From Burkholderiales bacterium 67-32 (GTDB lineage Bacteria > Pseudomonadota > Gammaproteobacteria > Burkholderiales > Burkholderiaceae_B), in NCBI GenBank assembly GCA_001898625.1, contig MKUP01000010.1, positions 652,125 through 716,124 on the forward strand: a stretch of DNA of 64,000 bases. Direction: 5' to 3'. Shown piece by piece: positions 16,292-24,252 of this stretch. The notes beneath the pieces are model-generated. The model was not told where the DNA came from and ran no database searches. It saw nothing but the letters and a program-made list of their open reading frames with translations. Both the position numbers and the translations under genes were made by a program. Position 1 is the first letter of the stretch; every line of letters begins with the position of its first letter.

Positions 16292-17476
16292 ATGCGCATC
16301 ATCATCGCCGGCGGCGGCCTGGGCGGACTGACCGCCGGCCTCGCCCTGCTCCAACAAGGTTTCCAGGTCCGCATCCTGGAACAGGCCCCGCAATTGAAAG
16401 AAGTCGGCGCGGGCATACAGCTCGGGCCCAACGCCGTGCACGTGCTGTACGCGCTGGGCCTGGAAGGCGACATGGCCGCCCAGGCCTGCGAGCCCGAAGG
16501 CAAGATCGTGCGGCTGTGGAACACCGGCCAGACCTGGAACCTGTTCAACCTGGGCGACGTATCGCGCGAACTCTACGGCTACCCGTACCTGACCGTGCAT
16601 CGCGCCGACCTGCACCAGGCCATCGCCGCCGGCATACGACGCGCCGACCCCGACGCCCTGGTACTGGGCGCCAAGTTCGAGCGCTTCGAACAGAACGGCG
16701 ACGGCGTGACCGCCTACACGGCCGATGGCCGAAGCTTCCAGGGCGACGTACTGGTCGGCGCGGACGGCGTGCATTCGCTGGTCCGTGGACAATTGTTCGG
16801 CGCCGACCGGCCGGATTTCTCCGGCCTGGTCGCCTGGCGCGGCGTGATCGAGGCCGACAAGCTGCCCGAGCGCCTGAGCCGCCCGGTGGGCGTGAATTGG
16901 GTGGGCCCCGGTGCCCACGTCATCCACTATCCGCTGCACGGCTACAAGCTGGTGAACTTCGTCGCGGCCGTGGAGCGCAGCGATTGGCAGGTCGAGTCCT
17001 GGACCGAGCGTGGCACCACCGAAGAGTGCCTGAACGACCTGCGCGGCTGGAACGAGGACGTGCATACGCTGGTGCGCGCCATCGACGTACCCTATAAATG
17101 GGCGCTGATGGTTCGCGATCCCATGCCGCGCTGGAGCGAAGGCCGGGTCACCTTGCTGGGCGACGCCTGCCATCCCATGCTGCCTTTCCTCGCGCAAGGC
17201 GCGGGCATGGCCCTGGAAGACGGCTATATCCTGGCGCGCGCATTGCGCCAGTACGCGGAGCCGGTACAGGCGCTGCAACGCTACGAGCAGGCCCGCATGG
17301 ACCGCACCGCCAATGTCATACTGGGCGCCAATGCCAACGCCAAGCGATTCCACAATCGCGAATTGGCCCATGCCGAAGGCGCGGCCGCCTACGTGAACCG
17401 CGAATGGCAGGAAGACCGGGTGAAGGAACGCTACGAGTGGCTCTTCACCTACGACGTCGAAACCGTACCCATCTGA
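16292..17476 (+). CDS. FAD-dependent aromatic-ring monooxygenase (salicylate/3-hydroxybenzoate hydroxylase-like)
   Basis: 394 residues. The class A flavoprotein hydroxylase signatures are all present: dinucleotide motif IIAGGGLGGLTAGLAL, the DG motif LVGADGVHSLVRG, and the GD motif LLGDACHPMLPFLAQGAGMALED. VHRADLHQAI is typical of the salicylate / 3-hydroxybenzoate 6-hydroxylase branch. It would hydroxylate a phenolic acid with NAD(P)H and O2. It follows a Bug gene by 3 bp and converges with a LysR gene 12 bp away. The exact substrate (salicylate, 3-hydroxybenzoate, hydroxynicotinate) cannot be decided. Confidence 0.92.
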   Translation: MRIIIAGGGLGGLTAGLALLQQGFQVRILEQAPQLKEVGAGIQLGPNAVHVLYALGLEGDMAAQACEPEGKIVRLWNTGQTWNLFNLGDVSRELYGYPYLTVHRADLHQAIAAGIRRADPDALVLGAKFERFEQNGDGVTAYTADGRSFQGDVLVGADGVHSLVRGQLFGADRPDFSGLVAWRGVIEADKLPERLSRPVGVNWVGPGAHVIHYPLHGYKLVNFVAAVERSDWQVESWTERGTTEECLNDLRGWNEDVHTLVRAIDVPYKWALMVRDPMPRWSEGRVTLLGDACHPMLPFLAQGAGMALEDGYILARALRQYAEPVQALQRYEQARMDRTANVILGANANAKRFHNRELAHAEGAAAYVNREWQEDRVKERYEWLFTYDVETVPI

Positions 17477-17488
17477 TCGCCCGGCAGG

Positions 17489-18397
17489 CTACGGGCGGGT
17501 CGCCATCACCGCCTTGAACACCTCGGCGAATTCGGTCAACGTATCGGGCAGGGGCGCCCCCGCCCGCATCACATAGCAGAAATCGAAAGCCACCGCCGGG
17601 CTGATCACCCGGTGCTCCACCGCATAGCGTGCACACGCAATTTGCGAAAACTCCGGAATGACCGCGATGCCGAAGCCCTGCTCGGCCAGCCCCAACGCCG
17701 TGTCCAGGTGCTGTACGGCGATGCGGCGGCCTATGTTGATCTGGTGCTTGAACAAGGCATCTTCCGCCAATTGGTGGATGGGGCTGTCTTCGGTCAGCGC
17801 CACATAAGGCTGGTCGCGCAGGATCTCCCAGGTCGTGTCCTTACGTCCTTTCGCCGACGGCGTCGGCGCATAGCTGCCCGGCGCATAGACCGCCAGCAGC
17901 CCCGATGGCGCCAGCGCCTTGCGCACCAGCCCCGACACCTTGGAAAAGAACGCGCCGAACGCCGCGTCGGCCTCGCCCGTCTCGACCAGTTGCTGGATTT
18001 CGAGGGGACTGCCGGCAATGATCTCGACCTCGACCTGCGGATGCTCCGCCAGGAACCGCCTCATGGTCTCCGGCACGACATTGGCCGCCATCAAGGGCGT
18101 GAACGCCAGGCGCAGGGCAGCGCCCTCCTGGCGCCCCATGTCGCGCAGACGAGCCGCTGCGGCGCTGAGCTCGCGCTCGACCAATTCCGCCGCGGGCAGA
18201 AAGACACGGCCGGCCTCGGTCAGCACCACCGCGCGGGTGGTACGCTCGAACAACCGGGTATTGAGCTGGGATTCGAGTTCGCGAATCGTCGCGCTCAGCC
18301 CCGCCTGGCTAAGATGCAGACGCTGGGCGGTACGGGTGAAATTACCCGATGCCGCCACCCCCAGAAAAGCCCGCAATTGGCGCAAAGAAATATTCAT
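17489..18397 (-). CDS. LysR-family transcriptional regulator
   Basis: 302 residues. The N-terminal helix-turn-helix is MNISLRQLRAFLGVAASGNF followed by TRTAQRLHLSQAGLSATIRELE. The effector domain contains LRLAFTPLMAANVVPETM and LDTALGLAEQGFGIAVIPEF. It converges with the flavin monooxygenase gene, so it may not be its regulator (MarR is the other candidate). Upstream of its start lies a GC-rich hairpin array (18452-18593), then the 3' end of a Bug gene on the same strand. Confidence 0.94.
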   Translation of the reverse strand: MNISLRQLRAFLGVAASGNFTRTAQRLHLSQAGLSATIRELESQLNTRLFERTTRAVVLTEAGRVFLPAAELVERELSAAAARLRDMGRQEGAALRLAFTPLMAANVVPETMRRFLAEHPQVEVEIIAGSPLEIQQLVETGEADAAFGAFFSKVSGLVRKALAPSGLLAVYAPGSYAPTPSAKGRKDTTWEILRDQPYVALTEDSPIHQLAEDALFKHQINIGRRIAVQHLDTALGLAEQGFGIAVIPEFSQIACARYAVEHRVISPAVAFDFCYVMRAGAPLPDTLTEFAEVFKAVMATRP

Positions 18398-18451
18398 GCG
18401 CCAATTATTTCAGTTTTCCCCCCTCTTTGCGCATCACCGCCCCAGACCCAG

Positions 18452-18593
18452 GATGCGGTGGATCCGGCTCCGCCGGTCCACCCGCATCGCCCCACGGGAC
18501 CCGGCGCCGGGCCGCCCCAAGGCGGGTCCCGGCCCCCTTGGGGGGCTGCCGCGTAGCGGCTGGGGGCCCACCATTCTGGGCGCGCGAAGCGCG
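18452..18593. repeat. GC-rich array of short inverted repeats
   Basis: At least five consecutive hairpins. GATGCGGTGGA (18452-18462) pairs with TCCACCCGCATC (18477-18488). CGGGACCC (18495-18502) pairs with GGGTCCCG (18524-18531). GCCCCC (18532-18537) pairs with GGGGGC (18541-18546). GCCGC (18548-18552) pairs with GCGGC (18556-18560). CGCGC (18581-18585) pairs with GCGCG (18589-18593). It lies between the stop of a Bug gene (18611) and the start of LysR (18397), both on minus. This looks like a family of intergenic palindromic repeats of Bordetella-type genomes and may insulate transcription. Confidence 0.7.
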
Positions 18594-18610
18594 TAGGGGG
18601 GGGCTCCCTC

Positions 18611-19582
18611 TTAGTCTAGCTTCAACCCCGTCCGGCGCACGATGTCACCCCACTTGGAGATATCGGTGGCGATGATCTTGCGGAACTCCTCGGGCGAGGT
18701 CGGCGCAGGGTCGGCGCCGGCCGCACGCACGCGTTCGATCACCCCGGGGTCGGTCAGCGCCGCCCGGATCGCCGCATTCAGGCGCTTGACGACGGGTTCG
18801 GGCGTGCCGGCGGGCACGGCGATCCCGAACCAGCCCATGGCCTCGTAGCCTTTCATGCCCGACTCGTCCAGCGTAGGCACGTCGGGCAGCGAACTCGACC
18901 GTTCGCGCGTCGTCACGGCGAAGGCCTTCATGCGTCCCTCCTTGATGTACCCCACAGCGCTGGGCACATCGCTCATGGCCACCGGAATCTGCCCGGCCAG
19001 CGCATCGGTGGTGGCCGGGCCCGTGCCCTTGTAGGGCACCAGGACGGTCTTCACTTCTCCGATCTGATTGAAAAGCTCGCTGGCCAGGTGCATGACCGTG
19101 CCCAGGCCGCCATGGCCGATCGACAGCTTGCCCGGTTCCGCCCTGGCTGCGGCAAGCAGGGCCTTGACGTCCTTGTACGGCGAGTTCGCCGGACCCACCA
19201 CGACGAAGGGCGAGCTCGCGACCATGCTGACCGGAATGAGATCCTTGACGGGATCGAAAGGCATCGTCCGATACAGGACGCTGTTGATACCCAGCGCGCC
19301 CGCCCCGCTGAACACCATCGTGTAGCCATCAGGCGCCGATCGAACCACCGATTCGACGCCGATGTTGCCCCCCGCCCCGCCCTTGTTCTCGACCACCACC
19401 TGCTGACCCAGTTGCTTGGACATGACGGGTGCCATGACGCGGGCGATGAGGTCCGTGCTGCCGCCCGGCGGGAACGACACCACCAGCCTCAGGGGACGAT
19501 TGGGAAAATCCCCCTGCGCCTGTGCCGCCGGCAGCGCCAGTACGGTCGCGGCCACCAAGGTCGTCACGATCATTTTCTTCAT
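18611..19582 (-). CDS. Bug/TctC-family periplasmic solute-binding protein
   Basis: 323 residues from ATG 19582, with AGGAG 6 bases upstream; the longer frame adds a charged non-signal segment. The signal peptide ends at PAAQAQG, then DFPNRPLRLVVSFPPGGSTD. Family blocks VVVENKGGAGGNIG, VLVPYKGTGPATTDALAGQ and SLPDVPTLDESGMKGYE follow. It lies 68 bp downstream of an alpha/beta hydrolase on the same strand, behind the TetR-controlled divergent promoter. The pair may import and hydrolyse one ester or lactone substrate. Confidence 0.95.
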   Translation of the reverse strand: MKKMIVTTLVAATVLALPAAQAQGDFPNRPLRLVVSFPPGGSTDLIARVMAPVMSKQLGQQVVVENKGGAGGNIGVESVVRSAPDGYTMVFSGAGALGINSVLYRTMPFDPVKDLIPVSMVASSPFVVVGPANSPYKDVKALLAAARAEPGKLSIGHGGLGTVMHLASELFNQIGEVKTVLVPYKGTGPATTDALAGQIPVAMSDVPSAVGYIKEGRMKAFAVTTRERSSSLPDVPTLDESGMKGYEAMGWFGIAVPAGTPEPVVKRLNAAIRAALTDPGVIERVRAAGADPAPTSPEEFRKIIATDISKWGDIVRRTGLKLD

Positions 19583-19650
19583 TGCAGTCTCCTGTCTCAT
19601 AGCCATATGGTCATGCCGCTCGGTCGCGGTTTTCTTATTTTTGATCACGA

Positions 19651-20478
19651 TCAAATTTGATCATGTTTCATTTTTAGTGACTGCACCATCAGGGCATTCA
19701 CCGTATCCGCGGCCTCGTAGGCCGCCCAGTGGCCCGCACCGGGAATCATGTCGAAGACCGCCTGCGGCAGCGCCTCGCGCAAGGCGCGGCCTTGCGCGGG
19801 CGCATCGCCGCCGCCATAGACATCGCGCTCGCCGGCGATGCCATGCACCGGGCAACGCAGGCCCAGGAAAGCCTCCAGTTCGCGGCTGGTCAGCAGCGGC
19901 CGGGTATCGAGCCGGCAACGCTCCAGGTTGTCGGCATGCAGCCGGACGGCCTCGTCATCGATCAGGGCGGCGTTGCCGAACATGGAAACTTCGAGGTTGT
20001 GACGGTGGATACGCGCCGCCTCGACCGGATCGGCTATGCCTCGCCAACGCAGCAATTCAGGCGGCCGCGGCACCGTGTGCGAGAAAGCTCCGCGCAACAA
20101 CAGGATCTGGCGGACGCGCTGCGGCTGTTGCCGCGCCATGCTTTCCGCCAGGACCGAACCCAGGGAAAATCCAGCAAGCGCCACGTTCGCGTCACGCCCC
20201 GCGATCTGGTCGATGCCCATCCACAGCAGACTGGCAAAAGCGGCACACGATACGTCGCCGGCCGGCAGGTCGGAGTCGCCATGGCCGGGCAGATCCGGCA
20301 CGAGCACCGTGAAGCCTTCGGCCAGAGCGGCGATGTTGCGCACCCAATGCGTCCACGAACCGCTGTTGCCGTGCAGGAGGACGACCCGCGGACCCGCGCC
20401 CCATTGCCGCCAGACTACGGCCCGGCCGTCGCCAACCGTGATGTGGATCCGGGCAGATTGCCCGAGCGTGTCGACCAT
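19651..20478 (-). CDS. Alpha/beta-hydrolase
   Basis: 275 residues from ATG 20478, which has AAGGG 8 bases upstream; a GTG three codons earlier (20487) is the alternative. The fold is clear: VVLLHGNSGSWTHW provides the oxyanion HG, GFSLGS is the nucleophile elbow with serine, and GAGHW near the C-terminus holds the catalytic histidine. No signal peptide, so cytoplasmic. The substrate is unknown; ester or C-C (MhpC/BphD-like) hydrolysis are both possible. It is divergent from the TetR gene at 20663, and the intervening region carries the operator at 20535-20548, so it is very likely TetR-regulated. Confidence 0.92.
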   Translation of the reverse strand: MVDTLGQSARIHITVGDGRAVVWRQWGAGPRVVLLHGNSGSWTHWVRNIAALAEGFTVLVPDLPGHGDSDLPAGDVSCAAFASLLWMGIDQIAGRDANVALAGFSLGSVLAESMARQQPQRVRQILLLRGAFSHTVPRPPELLRWRGIADPVEAARIHRHNLEVSMFGNAALIDDEAVRLHADNLERCRLDTRPLLTSRELEAFLGLRCPVHGIAGERDVYGGGDAPAQGRALREALPQAVFDMIPGAGHWAAYEAADTVNALMVQSLKMKHDQI

Positions 20479-20534
20479 TTCGTACACCCTTGTCTCTCTC
20501 GCGTCCGGTCACGTCCGGCGCTTATGATAATCAC

Positions 20535-20548
20535 ACCTTATATAAAGT
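20535..20548. promoter_or_regulatory. Putative TetR operator (14-bp palindrome)
   Basis: ACCTTATATAAAGT, a near-perfect palindrome around TTATATAA. It lies in the divergent region between the hydrolase (start 20478) and the TetR gene (start 20663). Its reverse complement, ACTTTATATAAGGT, matches the site at 32762-32775 (ACTTTATATAAGGA) in 13 of 14 bases. Confidence 0.65.
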
Positions 20549-20662
20549 TTATTTACTTATCAAGAGAATCTTGCATTATTACGAGGGAGGCTTATCGAGT
20601 TCTTCTAGAATAGGCGGCCACGACACCACCGCCGCCCTCATTCCTTCACGCCCTGCTCTTTC

Positions 20663-21355
20663 ATGAAGAATCCATCCGCTTTGTCTTCCCCCAACCAGGA
20701 ACCGGGCTTGCGCGAGCGCGCCAAACTCGACAAGCTGCGGCGCATCAAGCAAGCAGCGCGCGACGTCTTCCTGGAAAAGGGCTACGACGCGGCAACTACG
20801 CGCGAGATCGCGCAGCGCGCCGAAGTGGCTATCGGAACCATCTTCGTCTACGCCGACGACAAGCTCGATCTGTTGATGATGATCGTCAACAACGACCTGG
20901 ATGCCGTGAACGACAAAGGCGCCAAGGTGCTGCGGCGGGACGGTCCGTTGATCGAATTGCTCATGGCGTTCTTCGAGCTGCGGTACCGCTACTGGGCCAG
21001 GCATCCGCAGATCTCGCGGCCGGCGGTGCAGGCCACCTCGGACTTCCTGGCCAGCAGCAGCGACCGCGGCGAGGAAACGCGTCGTTTCTACGCCCGCCGC
21101 GCCAACATTTACGCCATGCTGGCCGACGTGGTCCGGCGCAAGCAGGAGCAAAGGCAGATCGGCAGCAACGCGGCCCCCGATCTCATCGCCTCGTTGTTCG
21201 TCACCATCTACCTGGCCGAAGTGCGGCGCTGGCTCAGCCAGTCCACGCCGCGCCCCGGCGCCGGCCTGGCCTCGCTGCGCGCGCTGCTGTGCCTGGCCAT
21301 CGAGGGACTGGCGCCCATGGACGCCGAACGGCAGGCGCTGGCATCCACCAACTGA
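20663..21355 (+). CDS. TetR-family transcriptional regulator
   Basis: 230 residues. The N-terminal helix-turn-helix is canonical: LRRIKQAARDVFLEKGYDAA, then TTREIAQRAEVAIGTIFVYADDK. The C-terminal ligand domain is unassigned, as usual in the family. It is divergent from an alpha/beta hydrolase and faces the 3' end of the hydroxycinnamate-type cluster. The same palindrome is found in its own promoter region and at the cluster's 5' promoter 12 kb away, so it probably represses the hydrolase-Bug pair, itself, and the catabolic run. The ligand might be a CoA thioester or phenolic acid (inference). Confidence 0.94.
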   Translation: MKNPSALSSPNQEPGLRERAKLDKLRRIKQAARDVFLEKGYDAATTREIAQRAEVAIGTIFVYADDKLDLLMMIVNNDLDAVNDKGAKVLRRDGPLIELLMAFFELRYRYWARHPQISRPAVQATSDFLASSSDRGEETRRFYARRANIYAMLADVVRRKQEQRQIGSNAAPDLIASLFVTIYLAEVRRWLSQSTPRPGAGLASLRALLCLAIEGLAPMDAERQALASTN

Positions 21356-21359
21356 GCGG

Positions 21360-21761
21360 CTAAGCCCCTCCCAACAGATCGCGCGAGTCGAGCAAGGCGT
21401 AGACGATCTCGGGAGTGCGTTCGAAGCAGCGGCGGATCGCGGCGGGAACGGCTTCGCGCGTCTTGCGGCACAGGCCCCGCTGCTCCGCCAGTTCGATGGA
21501 GATACCTCGCACCGTGCGGACTTCGTTGGCACTGGGCTCGATATGCAAAACGATGCCAAGTTGCGCATGCATGCGCGCCCGCATCGCCATCAGGTCTTCC
21601 AGGGTGGCCAGGGTTTCGAGACGGGCCACCAGCCGCTTCTCTTCTTCCTTGGTCAACAGGAGGATGCGCCTATCGCCCTGCGGGTCGGCCAGCAAATGGT
21701 CGCGTTCGCAGATACAAGCGCCGGGCGGGCATTCCTTGCGGAGGGGAAACGAGGCGTTCAT
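21360..21761 (-). CDS. Conserved hypothetical protein with N-terminal cysteine cluster
   Basis: 133 residues. The N-terminus has KECPPGACICERDHLL with C11, C16 and C18; a further cysteine (CRKTREAVP) and CFERTPEIVYALLDSRDLL lie later. The middle is helical (TKEEEKRLVARLETLATLEDLMAMR). I recall similar CPPGACxC proteins in Burkholderiales but know of no function. The Cys cluster could bind metal or an iron-sulfur centre. It ends 4 bp from the convergent TetR stop and is the last gene of the minus-strand run, 11 bp after the SDR gene. Confidence 0.75.
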   Translation of the reverse strand: MNASFPLRKECPPGACICERDHLLADPQGDRRILLLTKEEEKRLVARLETLATLEDLMAMRARMHAQLGIVLHIEPSANEVRTVRGISIELAEQRGLCRKTREAVPAAIRRCFERTPEIVYALLDSRDLLGGA

Positions 21762-21772
21762 GCCCCGGGATT

Positions 21773-22504
21773 TTAGCCCCTACCCAGCAAGGGCATGGAC
21801 AAGGGGAACATCGTGCTGTCGTAAAGGTTGACCTCGGGCGGCAGGCTGGCCATCAGCAGCACGACGCGGGCCACGTCCTCGGCCTTCATCAACTCGCCGG
21901 GTTCGAACCTGCGGCCGGACTTGGCGGCCAGCGCCGACTCGGTCACGCCGGGATGCAGCACGCTGACCGCGATGCCGTGCGCCCGTCCGTCCAGTGCCAG
22001 CGCGTGGGTCATGCCGGACAGCCCATGCTTGGTCGTCGTGTACGGCACCGAGTCCGGCCGCGGCACTTTGGCCGCCACGCTGCCGATGTTGATGATGCGG
22101 CCCTGGCGGCGCGGCTTCATGACCCGAAACGCCTCGCGGCTGCAGAGAAAGGTACCCGTCAGGTTCACATCGACGACGCTGCGCCAGGTGTCCAGGCTCA
22201 TGTCCTCGATAGGCTGGCTGGTGGTGACGCCGGCATTGTTGACCAGCACATCCACGCGGCCATGGGCGGCCAGCGCCGCCGCGAACAATCGCGCCACGTC
22301 CTCTTCCCGGCCGATGTCGGTGACGCAGGCAAGCGCCTCGCCGCCCGCCTCGCGTACCATCCGTGCCGTCTCGTCCAGGGCGTCCCGGCTGCGCGCGGCC
22401 AGCACCACGCGCGCGCCGGCCTGGCCGAACGCGACCGCCACGGCCCGGCCTATGCCGGAACTGGCGCCGGTCACGATCGCGACGCGACCCTCAAGACTCC
22501 GCAT
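21773..22504 (-). CDS. Short-chain dehydrogenase/reductase (SDR)
   Basis: 243 residues. Classical SDR: cofactor motif TGASSGIG at residues 12-19, NNAG, and catalytic S (INIGSVAAK) with Y-x-x-x-K (PYTTTKHGLSG). It oxidises or reduces an alcohol/ketone with NAD(P)H. It lies 21 bp downstream of a Bug gene in the hydroxycinnamate-type cluster. A role on a 3-hydroxyacyl-CoA or a benzylic alcohol is plausible but unproven. Confidence 0.94.
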   Translation of the reverse strand: MRSLEGRVAIVTGASSGIGRAVAVAFGQAGARVVLAARSRDALDETARMVREAGGEALACVTDIGREEDVARLFAAALAAHGRVDVLVNNAGVTTSQPIEDMSLDTWRSVVDVNLTGTFLCSREAFRVMKPRRQGRIINIGSVAAKVPRPDSVPYTTTKHGLSGMTHALALDGRAHGIAVSVLHPGVTESALAAKSGRRFEPGELMKAEDVARVVLLMASLPPEVNLYDSTMFPLSMPLLGRG

Positions 22505-22525
22505 GCTTGCCCCGTCCGTTGCCCG

Positions 22526-23488
22526 TCATTCGACGGTCATGCCCGCGGCGCGGATGATGCGCCCCCATTTCTCGGTATCGACCGCCACCACCCGCGCGAG
22601 GTCGTCCGGACCTCCACTCAGGGGTTCGGCGCCGATGCCACGCAGAAAGCGGGCCATCTCGGGGCTGCCGGTAACCTTGAGCAGTGCGGCGCTCAGCGTC
22701 TTGCGCACGGCCTCGGGCGGATTGGCGGGCAGAAAGATGCCGAACCATCCCCCCAGGTCGTAGCCTTCCACGCCGGCTTCGGCCATGGTGGGCACGTCGG
22801 GCAACGACGTGGGCCGCTTGCTGCCCGTTACCGCCAGCGCCTTCACGCGGCCGCCCTTGAGCTGGGGAATGGCCAGCGTCGCGTCGGCGAACAGGAAACT
22901 CACCCTCCCCCCGATCAGATCGGTCAGGGCCGGCGGCACGCCTTTGTAAGGCACGTTGACGGCATCGACGCCGGCCAGCGTCTTGTAGAGTTCTCCCGCC
23001 ACCTGTCCCGTGGCATTGCCGCTGCCCCACGAATACTTGCCGGGCTGATCCTTGAGCAGCTTGGTCAACTGCGCGACGTTGTCGACCTTGGTGTGTTCAG
23101 GCGCCACCAGCAGGACGAACCCCAGGCTGGCCACGGTGCCCACCGGCGCGAAATCCTTGATGGGATCGAAGGGCAGCTTCTTGAACAAATGGATGTTGGC
23201 CGCATGGGTGGAGTTCGGCGTGAACAGGATGGTGTAGCCGTCGGCAGGCGCCTTGGCCACGAAGTCGGCGGCCAGGTTGCCGAGCGCGCCGGCCTTGTTT
23301 TCCACCACCACCGGCTGGCCGAGTTCCTTTTCCAATCCCGCGGCCACCTGGCGCGCCACATTGTCGATGCCGCTACCCGCGGGATATCCCAGCAACATGC
23401 GCACCGGCCGCACGGGATAGTCGGCGGCCAAGGCAGGCGCGCCCGCCAGCAGGGTGATCGCGGCAAACGCGGCAAGGCACTTCTTCAT
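22526..23488 (-). CDS. Bug/TctC-family periplasmic solute-binding protein
   Basis: 320 residues from ATG 23488, with AGGAG upstream. The signal peptide MKKCLAAFAAITLLAGAPAL ends at AADYPVRPVRMLLGYPAGSG. VVVENKAGALGNLAADFVA and VNVPYKGVPPALTDLIGG are family blocks. LGYPAGSGID replaces the commoner PFxPGGxxD at the ligand pocket, suggesting a different ligand preference. It is embedded in the catabolic run between a crotonase and the SDR, so it likely binds the imported aromatic acid or a relative. Confidence 0.94.
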   Translation of the reverse strand: MKKCLAAFAAITLLAGAPALAADYPVRPVRMLLGYPAGSGIDNVARQVAAGLEKELGQPVVVENKAGALGNLAADFVAKAPADGYTILFTPNSTHAANIHLFKKLPFDPIKDFAPVGTVASLGFVLLVAPEHTKVDNVAQLTKLLKDQPGKYSWGSGNATGQVAGELYKTLAGVDAVNVPYKGVPPALTDLIGGRVSFLFADATLAIPQLKGGRVKALAVTGSKRPTSLPDVPTMAEAGVEGYDLGGWFGIFLPANPPEAVRKTLSAALLKVTGSPEMARFLRGIGAEPLSGGPDDLARVVAVDTEKWGRIIRAAGMTVE

Positions 23489-23517
23489 TGATATCGTCTC
23501 CTCTCGAAAGCGGGTCG

Positions 23518-24252
23518 TTACGCCGGGCGCTCGAACTTCGCCGACAGCGCGGTGCCGGACAGGTGTCCGGCGAGGCTGCTGGAGGTGCCTACCGGCAGCC
23601 CCGGCGCCAGCTCCATGAATTGCTTGACCGCGCGCACCGTGACCGGGCTGCACGTCAGGATCGTGGCCGCGATCTGGTCGGCCCGCGACCGCAGTTCGGC
23701 GCGCGGGACGACCTCGCTGGCCAAACCGGCCTGCCAGGCCTCGTGGGCACCCACCAGGTCTCGCGTCAGCACCATGCGCGCAATCGTTTTCATCGGCACC
23801 CGGCCGATCAACGCCGACATCACCAGGGCGGGAGGAATGTCGCGCTCCATCTCGGGAATCTGGAAGCTTGCGTCATCGGCAGCCAACGTGATGTCGCACA
23901 CGCCCGCCAGGGCACAGCCAACGCCATAGGCCTTGCCATGCACGACGGACAGCACCGGCACCGGTGCCGTCTTGAGCGCGTCGTACAGCGCGAGTGCCGG
24001 CATCGCCACATTGCGCCGCAGGGCCTCGCCGGTCGGTGTCGAGCCCGGCTTGGGCATGGGCGAGACTCGCCCGGCGCAGAAATCCTCGCCCTCGCCCGAC
24101 AGGCGGATCAAGCGGATCTGCTCGTCCAGGTTGAAGACGGCATCGATGATCAGGCTCCCCATCTCGGCGCTCATCAGGTTGCCGTTTGCGGGGGTATTCA
24201 ACACGATGTCCAGCAAGCCCTCGTGGCTGTGTATCCGTACCGGTTCGCTCAT
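23518..24252 (-). CDS. Enoyl-CoA hydratase/isomerase (crotonase) family protein
   Basis: 244 residues. The start overlaps the stop of the molybdenum large subunit as ATGA. The crotonase oxyanion-hole segments are EDFCAGR and HGKAYGVGCALAGVCDITLAA; SFQIPEMERDIPPAL carries a glutamate at the catalytic region. The usual GxDL after the first loop is replaced by GRVS, so it is not a standard hydratase. It could hydrate or isomerise a second acyl-CoA of the pathway. A start further upstream is excluded by the coupling. Confidence 0.9.
   Translation of the reverse strand: MSEPVRIHSHEGLLDIVLNTPANGNLMSAEMGSLIIDAVFNLDEQIRLIRLSGEGEDFCAGRVSPMPKPGSTPTGEALRRNVAMPALALYDALKTAPVPVLSVVHGKAYGVGCALAGVCDITLAADDASFQIPEMERDIPPALVMSALIGRVPMKTIARMVLTRDLVGAHEAWQAGLASEVVPRAELRSRADQIAATILTCSPVTVRAVKQFMELAPGLPVGTSSSLAGHLSGTALSAKFERPA

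Noticed and set aside
15251..17371. Long minus-strand frame opposite the Bug and monooxygenase genes
   Set aside because: The plus strand carries complete families with motifs; the antisense frame has none. The same applies to plus-strand frames 498-3080, 29938-31836, 41580-43592, 46159-48033 and 48821-50950.
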